From Amycolatopsis mediterranei (GTDB lineage: Bacteria > Actinomycetota > Actinomycetes > Mycobacteriales > Pseudonocardiaceae): a stretch of DNA of 64,000 nt. Where the stretch lies: positions 5,762,887 to 5,826,886 of the forward strand of contig NZ_CP100416.1 of the NCBI RefSeq assembly GCF_026017845.1, written 5' to 3'. Shown one piece after another: positions 44,889-52,989 of the stretch (position 1 is its first letter; the number at the start of each line of letters is the position of its first letter). Below the pieces are notes generated by a model. It had not been told where the DNA came from and searched no databases. It saw only the letters and a list, made by a program, of their open reading frames with translations. Made by a program: the position numbers and the translations under genes.

Positions 44889-45731
44889 TTATTCGCCCTT
44901 GAACTCCGGCGCGCGCCGTTCCATGAACGCCTGGACCGCTTCGCCGAGGTCCTTGCTGGGCAGGAACGCCGAGTTCCAGGCGGCGACGTACCGGAGGCCG
45001 TCGGCGACCTGGCGCTCGGTGTTCGCCGCCAGTACCTGCTTCGTACCTTGCACCACCAGCGGCGGGTTCGCAGCGATCTCGCCGGCGAGTTCGCGCGCGG
45101 CCTTCAGCACCGCGTCCTGGTCCTCGTAGACGTCGTTGACCAGGCCGATCTTCTCGGCGCGGGCGGCGTCGACGTCCTTGCCGGTGAGGGCGAGCTCCCG
45201 CAGGTGCCCCTCACCGATGATCGAGGCGAGCCGCTGCAGGCTGCCGAGGTCGGCGACGATGGCCACGCGCACCTCGCGGACGCTGAACTTGGCGTCGGCG
45301 CTGGCCAGCCGGACGTCGGCGGCCGCGACGACGTCGACCCCGCCGCCGATGCACCAGCCCGAGACGGCCGCGACGACCGGTTTGCGGCATTCCGCGATCG
45401 AGCCGACCGCCGCCTGCAGCGACCGGACCTGGTCGAGGAACGCCGTGCGCGGGCCGGCCAGGCTGTCCCCGCCCAGCATCGGCGCCCAGTCGCCCATCAT
45501 CGCCGGCAGGTCGAGACCGTAGGAGAAGTGCTTGCCGCTGCCGGTGAGCACCACGGCCCTGACCTGCGGGTCGGCGTCCAGCGCGCGGAACACCAGGGGC
45601 AGCTCGCGCCAGAAGTCCGGGCCCATCGCGTTGCCCTTCGACGGGCCGAGAAGCGTCACTTCGGCCACGTGGCCGTCGACGTCGACCTTCAAGGAGACCA
45701 GGTCGGGCAGACTGTCAGCAGTAGCGGTCAT
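44889..45731 (-). CDS. Enoyl-CoA hydratase/isomerase (crotonase) family protein
   Basis: This 280-residue crotonase has the oxyanion motifs KHFSYGLDLPAM (near 66-77) and VSGWCIGGGVDVVAAADVRL (about 120-139) and resembles dienoyl-CoA isomerase ECH1 more than hydratases, with SVREVRVAIVADLG downstream. The start is the ATG at 45731; longer frames lack homology. It is the first gene of a pair with the acyl-CoA synthetase. Confidence 0.9.
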   Translation of the reverse strand: MTATADSLPDLVSLKVDVDGHVAEVTLLGPSKGNAMGPDFWRELPLVFRALDADPQVRAVVLTGSGKHFSYGLDLPAMMGDWAPMLGGDSLAGPRTAFLDQVRSLQAAVGSIAECRKPVVAAVSGWCIGGGVDVVAAADVRLASADAKFSVREVRVAIVADLGSLQRLASIIGEGHLRELALTGKDVDAARAEKIGLVNDVYEDQDAVLKAARELAGEIAANPPLVVQGTKQVLAANTERQVADGLRYVAAWNSAFLPSKDLGEAVQAFMERRAPEFKGE

Positions 45732-45866
45732 GGGGTCATCTTGACCCATGGCCGTGACGACCCGCCATTGGCACCTTGCCAATTGCCGCCCGCGTCACCG
45801 TGCCGGGGCGGGCACGGGATGCTTTCCTGAAAGAACGACGCCACGATCAGGGGAGGACGGTGGGAC

Positions 45867-46745
45867 ATGAGCCCGGCCAGTAGCGCGACCGTGATCGAAC
45901 CGGACCCGCCGTCGGCGCCCGCGCGGCGCTCGTCCCGCCCGATCGAGCTGACCGGCTCGTTCGACCACGAGGGACACCGGCTCTGGTACACCGAGTTCGG
46001 CAGCGGCGACAAGGTCGTCGTCCTCACCCACGGCATCATGCTGACCCGCCGGATGCACGCCCCGCTGGCCCGCCGGCTGGCCCGCGCGGGCTTCCGGGTG
46101 ATCACCCTCGACCTGCTCGGCCACGGCGACTCCGACCGGCCGACCGAGTCGTGGCTGTACTCGATGCCCTCCTTCGCCGAGCAGACCCTCGCCCTGCTGG
46201 ACCACCTCGAGGTGTCCTCCGCCGTGATCGGCGGGACGTCACTGGGGGCGAACGTCTCGCTGGAAGTGGCGGTGCAGGCCCCTTCGCGGGCGCGCGGGCT
46301 GATCGTCGAGATGCCGGTGCTGGACAACGCGATCGTCGCCGGCCTGTTCACGTTCGCGCCGCTGCTGATGGCGGCCCGGTTCCTGCCGTTCACGGTGCAG
46401 GCGGTGGCGCTGGCGGCCTCGGCGGTCCCGCACGGCAACCAGTGGGTCGACGTCGTCACCGACACGCTCTCGCAGCGCCCGGCCTCGATGGCGGCCCTGC
46501 TGCACGGGGTGCTGTTCGGCCGGATCGCGCCGCCGAAGTCGGTCCGCCGCAAGATCACGACGCGCGCACTGGTGATCGGCCACCAGGGCGACCCGATCCA
46601 CCCGTTCGGTGACGCGGACACCCTGGCGGTCGACATGCCGGACGCGGAGTTCGTCCAGGCCCGCAGCCCGGTCGAGCTGCGGCTCGACCCGACCCGGCTC
46701 TCGGACGCGATCCGGGATTTCGCCGCGAGCTGCTACGAGGACTGA
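45867..46745 (+). CDS. Alpha/beta-fold hydrolase
   Basis: The 292-residue protein has LTHGIMLTRRMH, LDLLGHGDSDRP and the nucleophile Ser in GGTSLGANVSLE near 119. The Asp segment is VIGHQGDPIHPF, but no histidine follows where the catalytic His is normally found (FVQARSPVELRLDP), so the triad may be incomplete or differently completed. The substrate is unknown. GGGGAGGAC lies upstream of the ATG. A decayed P-loop gene follows one base after the stop. Confidence 0.82.
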   Translation: MSPASSATVIEPDPPSAPARRSSRPIELTGSFDHEGHRLWYTEFGSGDKVVVLTHGIMLTRRMHAPLARRLARAGFRVITLDLLGHGDSDRPTESWLYSMPSFAEQTLALLDHLEVSSAVIGGTSLGANVSLEVAVQAPSRARGLIVEMPVLDNAIVAGLFTFAPLLMAARFLPFTVQAVALAASAVPHGNQWVDVVTDTLSQRPASMAALLHGVLFGRIAPPKSVRRKITTRALVIGHQGDPIHPFGDADTLAVDMPDAEFVQARSPVELRLDPTRLSDAIRDFAASCYED

Positions 46746-46746
46746 G

Positions 46747-47046
46747 TTGCCGCTGGTGTGGGTGACCGGCAACTCCGGGGCCGGCAAGTCGGCGGTTTGC
46801 GCGCTGCTGAAAGCCCGGGGCGCGCCCGCGGTCGACGCGGACGGACGACGACTCGCTCCGCCACCGGCTCCTGACCCGCACCACGAACAGCTTCGGCAAC
46901 CACCCGGAGGAGCCGGCGGCGGCCCTCGACGAAAACGCCGGCGCCTCGGCGCGACGATCATCGACGGCACCAGACCGCCGGCCGAAGTCGCCGAAGCCGT
47001 CCTCACCGCTGCCGGCCGACTGCGCTCGGCATGGTCAGACCCGTAA
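46747..47046 (+). pseudogene. Decayed P-loop ATPase
   Basis: The reading frame opens with VWVTGNSGAGKSAVCALLKA, a Walker A motif, then breaks after VDADG. The next recognisable segment, DDSLRHRLLTRTTNSFGNHP, is in the +1 frame. The end, RRLGATIIDGTRPPAEVAEA, is back in the first frame. Known family members have about 100 more residues between the first and second pieces. So an internal deletion plus two frame changes have destroyed the gene. The TTG at 46747 directly follows the hydrolase stop. Confidence 0.85.
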
Positions 47047-47180
47047 CTCGCGTGATCGAAGGCGCAACTCGCGTGATTGGAGGGGCATCAAGCGTGACTG
47101 GGCGGGCATCATGCGTGATGAAGGGCTCGCGGTGATGCCCCGCTGATCACGCGTGATGCCCGCCGGCGCACGCGAGATTC
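47045..47180. repeat. 21-bp tandem repeats with GCGTGAT core
   Basis: Four units start at 47045, 47066, 47087 and 47108, giving a strict 21-base period, with cores AACTCGCGTGAT (twice), ATCAAGCGTGAC and ATCATGCGTGAT. They are followed by the perfect palindrome ATCACGCGTGAT (47146-47157) and an inverted CGCACGCGAGATT. The array sits between a pseudogene and cobA. It may be a terminator-like or an interspersed repeat. Confidence 0.85.
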
Positions 47181-47183
47181 CCC

Positions 47184-48404
47184 TCAGGACACCGGGGCGA
47201 GGCCGGCCACCGGGCCGATCACGATCACCGCGGGCGGGCGGACTCCGGACGCCGCCGCGTCGGTGACCACCGTGTCCAAAGTGGACCGGAGACTGCGCTG
47301 GGTGCGCATCGTGCCGTCCTCGATGATCGCCACCGGGGTGTCGGCCGGGCGGCCGCCGTCCAGGAGGGCCTTTGCGAACTGCGGGAGCCGCTCTACCCCC
47401 ATCATCAGCACGATCGTGCCCTTCATCCGGGCCAGCAGCTCCCAGTCCACCAACGACCGGTCGTCGTCCGGGGCGACGTGGCCGGAGACCACCACCACCT
47501 CGTGGGCCACGCCGCGGTGGGTGACCGGGACGTCCGCCACCGCCGGGACCGCGAACGCGCTCGTGATGCCCGGGACCATCGTCACCGGGACGCCCGCCTC
47601 GGCGCAGGCGAGCACCTCCTCGAAGCCGCGGCCGAACAGGTAGGGGTCGCCGCCCTTGAGGCGGACGACGAACTTGCCCTCCTTGGCGCGCTCGATCAGC
47701 GTGCTGTTGATGACGTCCTGGCTGGCCGCGCGGCCGTACGGGATCTTCGCCGCGTCGACGATCTCCACCTCGGGCGCGAGCTCGTCGAGCAGCTCGCGGG
47801 GCGCCAGCCGGTCCACCACCACGACGTCCGCGCGCGACAGCAGGCGCCGGCCGCGGACCGTGATCAGCTCCGGGTCGCCCGGGCCGCCGCCGACCAGCGC
47901 CACCCCGGGCAGCGTGCCCTCCGGGTGCGGCTGACGGCCGTCCTCGATCGTGCCGTTGTGCAGGCCGTCGAGCATCGAGTCGCGGACCGCCGCCGAGCGC
48001 AGCGGCTCGCCGCCGGACAGGACACCGAACAGCAGGCCACCGTGCCGCCCCGACGCCGGTGTCACCGCGGACCCCGACTCCCCTTCGTCGGCCCGGACGC
48101 AGAACACGCGCTCCCGCTCGGCCTCGGCGCAGACCGCCGCGTTCACCTCGGGGTCGTTCGTGCAGGCCAGCGCGTACCACGCGTCGCGGAGGTCACCGGG
48201 AGCGTAGGGGCGCTCGTGCCAGACGAGCTCGCCCGCGTCCACCATCCCCTGCACGGACGGCGTCGTGTGCGGCGACACCAGTTCGACACGGGCCCCCGCG
48301 CCGATGAGCCGGGGCAGCCTGCGTTGCGCGACCGTGCCGCCGCCGATCATCACGACGCGGCGGCCGGTCAGCTGGAGGCCGGAAAGGTAGTGCGGGTCGT
48401 CCAT
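47184..48404 (-). CDS. cobA: Siroheme synthase/uroporphyrinogen-III methyltransferase (CysG-like)
   Basis: The 406 residues fuse an N-terminal precorrin-2 dehydrogenase/ferrochelatase part (GLQLTGRRVVMIGGGTVAQR, 9-28) with a C-terminal SAM-dependent uroporphyrinogen-III methyltransferase (VALVGGGPGDPELITVRG about 148, LKGGDPYLFGRG, GITSAFAVPAVADVPVTHRG). It feeds siroheme for nitrite and sulfite reductases and may feed cobalamin. The N-terminal part is shorter than in E. coli CysG. The repeat array begins 4 bases after its stop. Confidence 0.93.
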   Translation of the reverse strand: MDDPHYLSGLQLTGRRVVMIGGGTVAQRRLPRLIGAGARVELVSPHTTPSVQGMVDAGELVWHERPYAPGDLRDAWYALACTNDPEVNAAVCAEAERERVFCVRADEGESGSAVTPASGRHGGLLFGVLSGGEPLRSAAVRDSMLDGLHNGTIEDGRQPHPEGTLPGVALVGGGPGDPELITVRGRRLLSRADVVVVDRLAPRELLDELAPEVEIVDAAKIPYGRAASQDVINSTLIERAKEGKFVVRLKGGDPYLFGRGFEEVLACAEAGVPVTMVPGITSAFAVPAVADVPVTHRGVAHEVVVVSGHVAPDDDRSLVDWELLARMKGTIVLMMGVERLPQFAKALLDGGRPADTPVAIIEDGTMRTQRSLRSTLDTVVTDAAASGVRPPAVIVIGPVAGLAPVS

Positions 48405-48451
48405 GGCCGGGAGTTTATTGGGGGTTCACTCCCGCGCCAGCCCAGCGTGGG

Positions 48452-50344
48452 TCACGCCACCCGGAACACCGGCCCGCGGGCCACGAACGGCAGCCGCGCG
48501 CCCCGCGGCACCAGGTACGCGTGCTCGCGGCGCGGCCGGACGTGGTCGCACGCGGCGTCGGTGATGATCAGGATCGGCCCGTCGGCCGGGAAGTCGGGGG
48601 CGCGCTGCAGCAGGTCGACGCCGGGCTGCAGGACCGTCCCGCCGCGCCCGCGCACCTTGACCCGGCCCGCGATGTCCTCCACCGCGAGGTAGCCGGCGTC
48701 GTAGGCGACGGCGTCGCAGAACACCACGCGCGCCGCCGGGACGTCCCGGGCCAGTGCGTACGACGCGATCGCGCCCAGGGCCTTGCCGAGCAGTTCCGCG
48801 TTCATCGACCCCGAGGTGTCCAGCACCACGCCGAAGGTGACACGCCGATCGAGGCGTTCCGGGCGGACGCGGCCCGGCCGCGGGATGTCCGGCGACGCCG
48901 ACTGGCGACGGGAGGCCCGCGCGTAGCTGCGCACCGGCAGCTCCACCCGGACGTGCTCGTCGAACCAGCGGGCCAGCTGCGCGTCCCACGGCAGCGGCGG
49001 GTGGTCGAGCGCCCGGATCTCCTGCTCGAGCCCGGCCGGCAGCAGCCCGCGGCCCTGGGCGTGGTGGTACTCGAGCCCCTGGGTGAGCGCGCGGCGGTAG
49101 AACTCGTCGAGGTCGACGCCGCCGGCCCGGTCGCCCGCGCGCCACGGCAGCGGCTTCGCCTCGGCCCGCTTCGACGACCGGCGCTGCACCGCGTCCGGTT
49201 CGGTCAGCCAGTCGCCCAGCACGTCCCCGGCCTCGCGCGAGCCGAGGGTCAGCAGCTTGCGGGCACGGCGGATGTCGGTCGTCAGCGTGTCGTACACCGA
49301 CTCCGCGGACATCCCGGTCAGCTGCTGGTCGTGCAGGACACCGTGGGGCAGCTCGCCCACGCCCATCGAGACCAGCCAGCCGTTGATCACGTAGTCGCAG
49401 GCGACGTTCCACAGGTACGGGTCACGGCCCAGCGCCCGGCGGTCGTGCCGCAGCGCGGCGTGCAGCATCTCGTGGGCCAGCACGAACCGCCATTCCTCCG
49501 CGGTCAGCGCCGCGCTCGGGTTGACGTAGATCTCGCCGTGCTCGGCGTCGACCGCCGCCAGGGAGATGTCCCACGCCCGGGCCACCTCGGTGTCGACGAT
49601 CAGGGTGAACCCCGCCGCCACCGCGCCGAGCAGCGGGAACGACGAGACGAACCACGCCAGCGCGCGATCCCACTCCCCCATCGCCCGGCGGTGCCGGGTC
49701 TGGCCGTGCGCGTCGGCGGCGCGTTCCATCGCCTCGGTGGCCGAGGCGATCAGCCCGCGGGCGAAGCGTTCCGTCCACGGCTGCGGCTTCCCGTGGTACT
49801 GCAGCTGCCAACGGGACATCGGCTCCGCGAGCGCCAGGCACGGCCGCGCACCACCGGTGCCGAGGCCCTTGAACGGCTCCGGGATCCCCCTCTCGCGCCA
49901 CGCGCGGACGAGGGCGAGCTCGTCGGTGCCCGGCAGCTCGGGCAGCGCCACCACCGGCGTCCCGGTGTGGACGGCCTCGGCGAACCGGTGGACGGCCACG
50001 CAGCACGCGGCGGCGTACGCCGGATCGATTTCGAGGTGCGGCGTCACGGCGTCCGCGTCGTCGAGGGTCTCGTCGTCGAGGTGGCCGAGGCCGAGGTGCA
50101 GCAGGAGATGCGCGAACACCCAGGCCCACTCGCCCGGTTCGGCGTCGCGGGCGCGGTTCGCGGTGATGACGCCGCGATCGGTGACGACGGCCCAGCTGCC
50201 GGTGCCGGTCAGGCTCTCCTGGCCGAGGCTCGCGCCCCGGGCGAGGTGGTCCAGGACGGTGTTGGCGCGCACCGCGGCCCAGCCGTCGGCGATCGCCTTC
50301 TGCCGGCGCTCCCGGCGGCGGGCCTCCGCCCGCGCGTTGCTCAT
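48452..50344 (-). CDS. VWA-like metallopeptidase-type protein (DUF2201)
   Basis: The 630-residue protein has an N-terminal metallopeptidase-like half with a zinc-type motif LAHEMLHAALRHDRR (about 290-304) and a VWA-like C-terminal half (FGVVLDTSGSMNAELLG, near 530, with ILIITDAACD). It is translationally coupled to the AAA ATPase upstream by an ATGA overlap. MoxR AAA and VWA pairs act as chaperones for metal-cofactor or complex assembly, so that role is inferred here. Confidence 0.85.
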   Translation of the reverse strand: MSNARAEARRRERRQKAIADGWAAVRANTVLDHLARGASLGQESLTGTGSWAVVTDRGVITANRARDAEPGEWAWVFAHLLLHLGLGHLDDETLDDADAVTPHLEIDPAYAAACCVAVHRFAEAVHTGTPVVALPELPGTDELALVRAWRERGIPEPFKGLGTGGARPCLALAEPMSRWQLQYHGKPQPWTERFARGLIASATEAMERAADAHGQTRHRRAMGEWDRALAWFVSSFPLLGAVAAGFTLIVDTEVARAWDISLAAVDAEHGEIYVNPSAALTAEEWRFVLAHEMLHAALRHDRRALGRDPYLWNVACDYVINGWLVSMGVGELPHGVLHDQQLTGMSAESVYDTLTTDIRRARKLLTLGSREAGDVLGDWLTEPDAVQRRSSKRAEAKPLPWRAGDRAGGVDLDEFYRRALTQGLEYHHAQGRGLLPAGLEQEIRALDHPPLPWDAQLARWFDEHVRVELPVRSYARASRRQSASPDIPRPGRVRPERLDRRVTFGVVLDTSGSMNAELLGKALGAIASYALARDVPAARVVFCDAVAYDAGYLAVEDIAGRVKVRGRGGTVLQPGVDLLQRAPDFPADGPILIITDAACDHVRPRREHAYLVPRGARLPFVARGPVFRVA

Positions 50345-51402
50345 GCGCGCGCCGCGACCAGCCGCGGGAGGTCGCGGGCCGCCTCGACCAGGAACCACGA
50401 CGGCAGCCGCGGGTTGCCTGCCTCGTCGTCGGCGATGACCAGCTGCGCCATCTCCAGGGAGATTTCGGCCAGCTCCACGAGCAGGCTCTTCGCGCGGAAG
50501 GCGAACTGGCGCACGGCCGCCGACGCGTGCCGCTTGTCCGCGGGCAGGTCCTTGACCAGCCGCGCGCGGAAGGTCTCGGCGAGGAAGTAGAGCAGGTCGC
50601 GGTCACCCGGTTCGGCCGGCCAGCGCGCGTCGCCCTTGAGGATCGCTTCCAGGTCGAAAGCGTGCCGGGCCACCTTGAGGTAGGCGCGGAAGGCGCCGGC
50701 GTGGGCCGGGGTGAGGGTGGCGTACGCCAGCAGGGCGACCGTCTCGTCGTCGGCCGGGTCGCCGGCGGAGTGGAGCAGGTCCGAGAGCATGTGCCAGGAC
50801 CGCGGCGTCGAGAACGGCTCTTCGGTCTTCGGCGGCGGGCTCCACAGATGGTCCGGCCGCTGGGTGAGGTACTCGATCACCCACGGGTGGATGCCGTTCC
50901 CGGCGGCCCAGGCGAGCCAGTCGGCCGGCGCGGCGCGCAGGTGGACGTGGACCAGGCGGTTGACCAGGGCCGAGGCCATCGGCCGGGCCAGGGCCTGGTC
51001 GGTGGCGCGGTTGCCGGCGCCGATCACGACCGAGCCCGGCGGCAGCTCGTAGGAGCCGATGCGGCGGTCGAGGATGAGCGAGTAGAACGCCTTCTGGACG
51101 TCAGGCCCCGCGGCGTTCAGCTCGTCGAGGAACAGGCAGTACGGCTCGTCGCGGGCGATCTGCTCGGGCGGGCAGAACCGGCTGCGCCCGTCGACGATCT
51201 GCGGGACGCCGATCAGGTCTTCGGGCGCGAGCTGGGTGCCCAGCAGCGAAACGCAGTCGAGCCCCAGCGACGCCGCGAACTCGCGCACCAGCGAGGACTT
51301 CCCGATCCCGGGCGCGCCCCAGAGGAACACCGGCCGCACCACGGCGGTGGTGAGCAGGAGCTCGGGCAGCCGGGCGGGCGTGACCGTGAGCTGGGCGTGC
51401 AA
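50341..51402 (-). CDS. MoxR-type AAA ATPase
   Basis: This 353-residue ATPase has Walker A GAPGIGKSS (29-37), Walker B CLFLDELNA (about 89-97) and a sensor-type GAGNRATD segment. The start is TTG at 51402, with AGGAGG exactly 7 bases upstream. It forms a two-gene operon with the VWA-like protein. The substrate complex is unknown. Confidence 0.9.
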   Translation of the reverse strand: MHAQLTVTPARLPELLLTTAVVRPVFLWGAPGIGKSSLVREFAASLGLDCVSLLGTQLAPEDLIGVPQIVDGRSRFCPPEQIARDEPYCLFLDELNAAGPDVQKAFYSLILDRRIGSYELPPGSVVIGAGNRATDQALARPMASALVNRLVHVHLRAAPADWLAWAAGNGIHPWVIEYLTQRPDHLWSPPPKTEEPFSTPRSWHMLSDLLHSAGDPADDETVALLAYATLTPAHAGAFRAYLKVARHAFDLEAILKGDARWPAEPGDRDLLYFLAETFRARLVKDLPADKRHASAAVRQFAFRAKSLLVELAEISLEMAQLVIADDEAGNPRLPSWFLVEAARDLPRLVAARA

Positions 51403-51518
51403 GCGTGGACCTCCTGATCGTCAGGACATCCTCGTGCGACGCCCCCTTTCGGACGCCCATGGTCGCGCACCGCCCGGCGTGCGCGCATCCGAATATCAGC
51501 GGCGGGCCGGAAACCCGT

Positions 51519-51824
51519 TCACCAGCTCGACTTCGTGACGCCGGGCAGCTCGCCGTTGTGCGCGGCCTGCCGCATCTTCACCCGCGACAGCCCGAACTTC
51601 CGGAGGTAGCCGCGCGGACGGCCGTCCGCGGCGTCGCGGTTGCGGATCCGCGCCGGGCTCGCGTCGCGCGGCAGTTTCTGCAGCGCGACGACCGCCGCCG
51701 CCTTCTCCTCGGGCGACGAGCCGGGTGCGGCAACGACGGCCTTGAGCGCGCGACGGCGTCCGCCGAACCGGGCGGCGATCACCTTCCGCCGCTCGTTCTT
51801 CGCGATCTTCGACGTCTTGGCCAT
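51519..51824 (-). CDS. rpsN: 30S ribosomal protein S14, zinc-independent type
   Basis: This is a 101-residue S14 that begins MAKTSKIAKNERRKVIAARF and ends with RKFGLSRVKMRQAAHNGELP. It has no CxxC zinc-binding motifs, so it is the C- paralogue used when zinc is scarce. In other actinobacteria Zur represses such genes. The ATG overlaps the rpmG stop by one base (TGATG). Confidence 0.95.
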   Translation of the reverse strand: MAKTSKIAKNERRKVIAARFGGRRRALKAVVAAPGSSPEEKAAAVVALQKLPRDASPARIRNRDAADGRPRGYLRKFGLSRVKMRQAAHNGELPGVTKSSW

Positions 51825-51991
51825 CAGCGCTCTTCCTTGAACTCGACGTGCCTGCGCGCCACGGGGTCGTACTTGCGCAGGACCATCCGGTCCGGATCGT
51901 TGCGGCGGTTCTTCTTCGTCACGTACGTGTAGCCGGTGCCCGCGGTGGACCGCAGCTTGATGATCGGCCGGACGTCGGTGCTCTTCGCCAT
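51824..51991 (-). CDS. rpmG: 50S ribosomal protein L33, zinc-independent type
   Basis: The 55 residues (MAKSTDVRPIIKLRSTAGTG, then YTYVTKKNRRNDPDRMVLRK) are a complete L33 without the four zinc cysteines of the C+ type. The ATG overlaps the stop of a short upstream frame (TAATG), the coupling normally seen with rpmB, whose body is missing here. It is the first intact gene of the leftward zinc-island operon. Confidence 0.94.
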   Translation of the reverse strand: MAKSTDVRPIIKLRSTAGTGYTYVTKKNRRNDPDRMVLRKYDPVARRHVEFKEER

Positions 51992-51998
51992 TACAGCT

Positions 51999-52070
51999 TC
52001 ACCCCTTCGCCTTCAGCTCGGCGACGGCGGGTAAGGACCCTGCCGAGTTGATAGTGGTTATCATTGTCAT
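51999..52070 (-). pseudogene. Possible rpmB (L28) remnant or short leader ORF
   Basis: A 23-codon frame runs from an ATG beside the Zur-like box to a TGA 7 bases before rpmG and ends SLPAVAELKAKG. Beyond that TGA the next frame continues GVKL and stops in TAATG with rpmG. The combined pattern AVAELKAKG-GVKL resembles the end of zinc-independent L28, normally the gene before rpmG, after loss of its body and a small frameshift. A regulatory leader peptide is the alternative. Confidence 0.4.
52049..52063. promoter_or_regulatory. Zur-like box
   Basis: TGATAGTGGTTATCA has the 7-1-7 layout of the actinobacterial Zur box (TGAAAATGATTTTCA in Streptomyces), with TGATA/TATCA arms. A further TTGTCA half lies just to the right. 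It sits between the leftward rpmG-rpsN and rightward rpmE-rpmF transcripts, the place from which Zur would control both. Confidence 0.65.
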
Positions 52071-52112
52071 CTACTCTACGCACCGTACCCCGCCCGTATT
52101 CCCGGAGGGAGT

Positions 52113-52340
52113 GGACGGACGCCTCCCCCCGAGCGCCGCACGCCGGCGTCCCTGCGCTGGGACCCGGCGCAGGAACTCGTCATCGTGACGCACCAGACAA
52201 CGCCCGGCGAGATCGACGTGGCCCTGCGCGGCGCTCTACTGACCGAAGAAGAACTGGCCGCCGGATCCGAGGAGTGGCTGCGTCACCCCGACCCGGCGCG
52301 CCACGACGCGATCGCGGCGAACCGAAAGGAAGACCGATGA
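52113..52340 (+). pseudogene. 3' end of a CobW-family zinc GTPase gene
   Basis: The frame encodes about 75 residues of a CobW C-terminal domain (SLRWDPAQELVIVTHQ, then LRGALLTEEELAAGSEEWLR) and ends in an ATGA overlap with rpmE. It has no start codon in frame; the N-terminal GTPase domain of about 300 residues is missing. CobW/ZigA proteins are zinc metallochaperones co-regulated with Zn-free ribosomal proteins, so this is a deletion remnant of the expected gene. Confidence 0.8.
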
Positions 52341-52591
52341 AATCCGGCATCCACCCCGACTACCACCCCGTGGTGTTCAAGGACTCGTCGACCGGCGACA
52401 GTTTCCTGACCCGCTCCACCATCACCTCCGAGAAGACGATCGAGTGGTCCGACGGCCGCACCTACCCGCTCGTCCTGGTCGACATCAGCTCGTGGTCGCA
52501 CCCGTTCTGGACCGGCACCCAGCGGATCATGGACAGCGCCGGCCAGGTCGAGAAGTTCCACCGCCGCTACGGGAAGCGGGGCGACCGCTGA
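52337..52591 (+). CDS. rpmE2: 50S ribosomal protein L31 type B, zinc-independent
   Basis: This is an 84-residue L31 of the long type B form (MKSGIHPDYHPVVFKDSSTG, and WTGTQRIMDSAGQVEKFHRR) without the CxxC pair. It can replace the zinc-containing L31 in zinc starvation. AAAGGAAG lies upstream. It overlaps the cobW remnant by 4 bases and shares a TGATG junction with rpmF. Confidence 0.96.
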   Translation: MKSGIHPDYHPVVFKDSSTGDSFLTRSTITSEKTIEWSDGRTYPLVLVDISSWSHPFWTGTQRIMDSAGQVEKFHRRYGKRGDR

Positions 52592-52728
52592 TGGCCGTCG
52601 CCAAGCTGAAGCTGTCCCGCAGCACCACGCGGTCCCGCCGGTCGCGACGGAAGGCGGCCGTGCCCGACCTCGTGCCGATCAAGGTGGACGGCGAGGTCCG
52701 GCTGGTGAAGCACGTCCACCTCGGTTGA
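52591..52728 (+). CDS. rpmF: 50S ribosomal protein L32, zinc-independent
   Basis: The 45-residue protein starts MAVAKLKLSRSTTRSRRSRR and continues AAVPDLVPIKVDGEVRLV, the C- form of L32 with the zinc-finger replaced. It is about 10 residues shorter than usual at the C-terminus. The start overlaps the rpmE2 stop by one base. Confidence 0.9.
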   Translation: MAVAKLKLSRSTTRSRRSRRKAAVPDLVPIKVDGEVRLVKHVHLG

Positions 52729-52749
52729 CCGCGGCGGAAGAATGGCGGC

Positions 52750-52985
52750 ATGGACGGGCGGCGATACCTGGAGAAGCTGATCGCCGACAGTCTGGGCGCG
52801 GGCAGCCGCCAAACGGGCGGCAGGCGGATTTCGACCGGCGAGATCCGCGGGGTTGTTGGCCTGGCGGCCGCGGGCGACAACGGCGCACGTTCGAACCCGG
52901 GCCGCCGGAAGGGGCGCGGGTGCTCACCCTGGCCGCCGAGTCCTCCGGCAGCCGGGGCACCGTCGTGATCCCGCTGCCCGGCTGA
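52750..52985 (+). pseudogene. Probable decayed small gene after rpmF
   Basis: A frame starts MDGRRYLEKLIADSLGAGSR at 52750, with GCGGAAGAA upstream. The end of the region is protein-like in another frame (ARVLTLAAESSGSRG, then TVVIPLPG and a stop at 52985). The two pieces do not share a frame, so a deletion or frameshift is likely. I do not recognise the family. Confidence 0.4.
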
Positions 52986-52989
52986 GGCG

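Noticed and set aside
47045..47180. CRISPR array
   Set aside because: The units are 21 bases with no distinct spacers, the array is short, and there are no cas genes.
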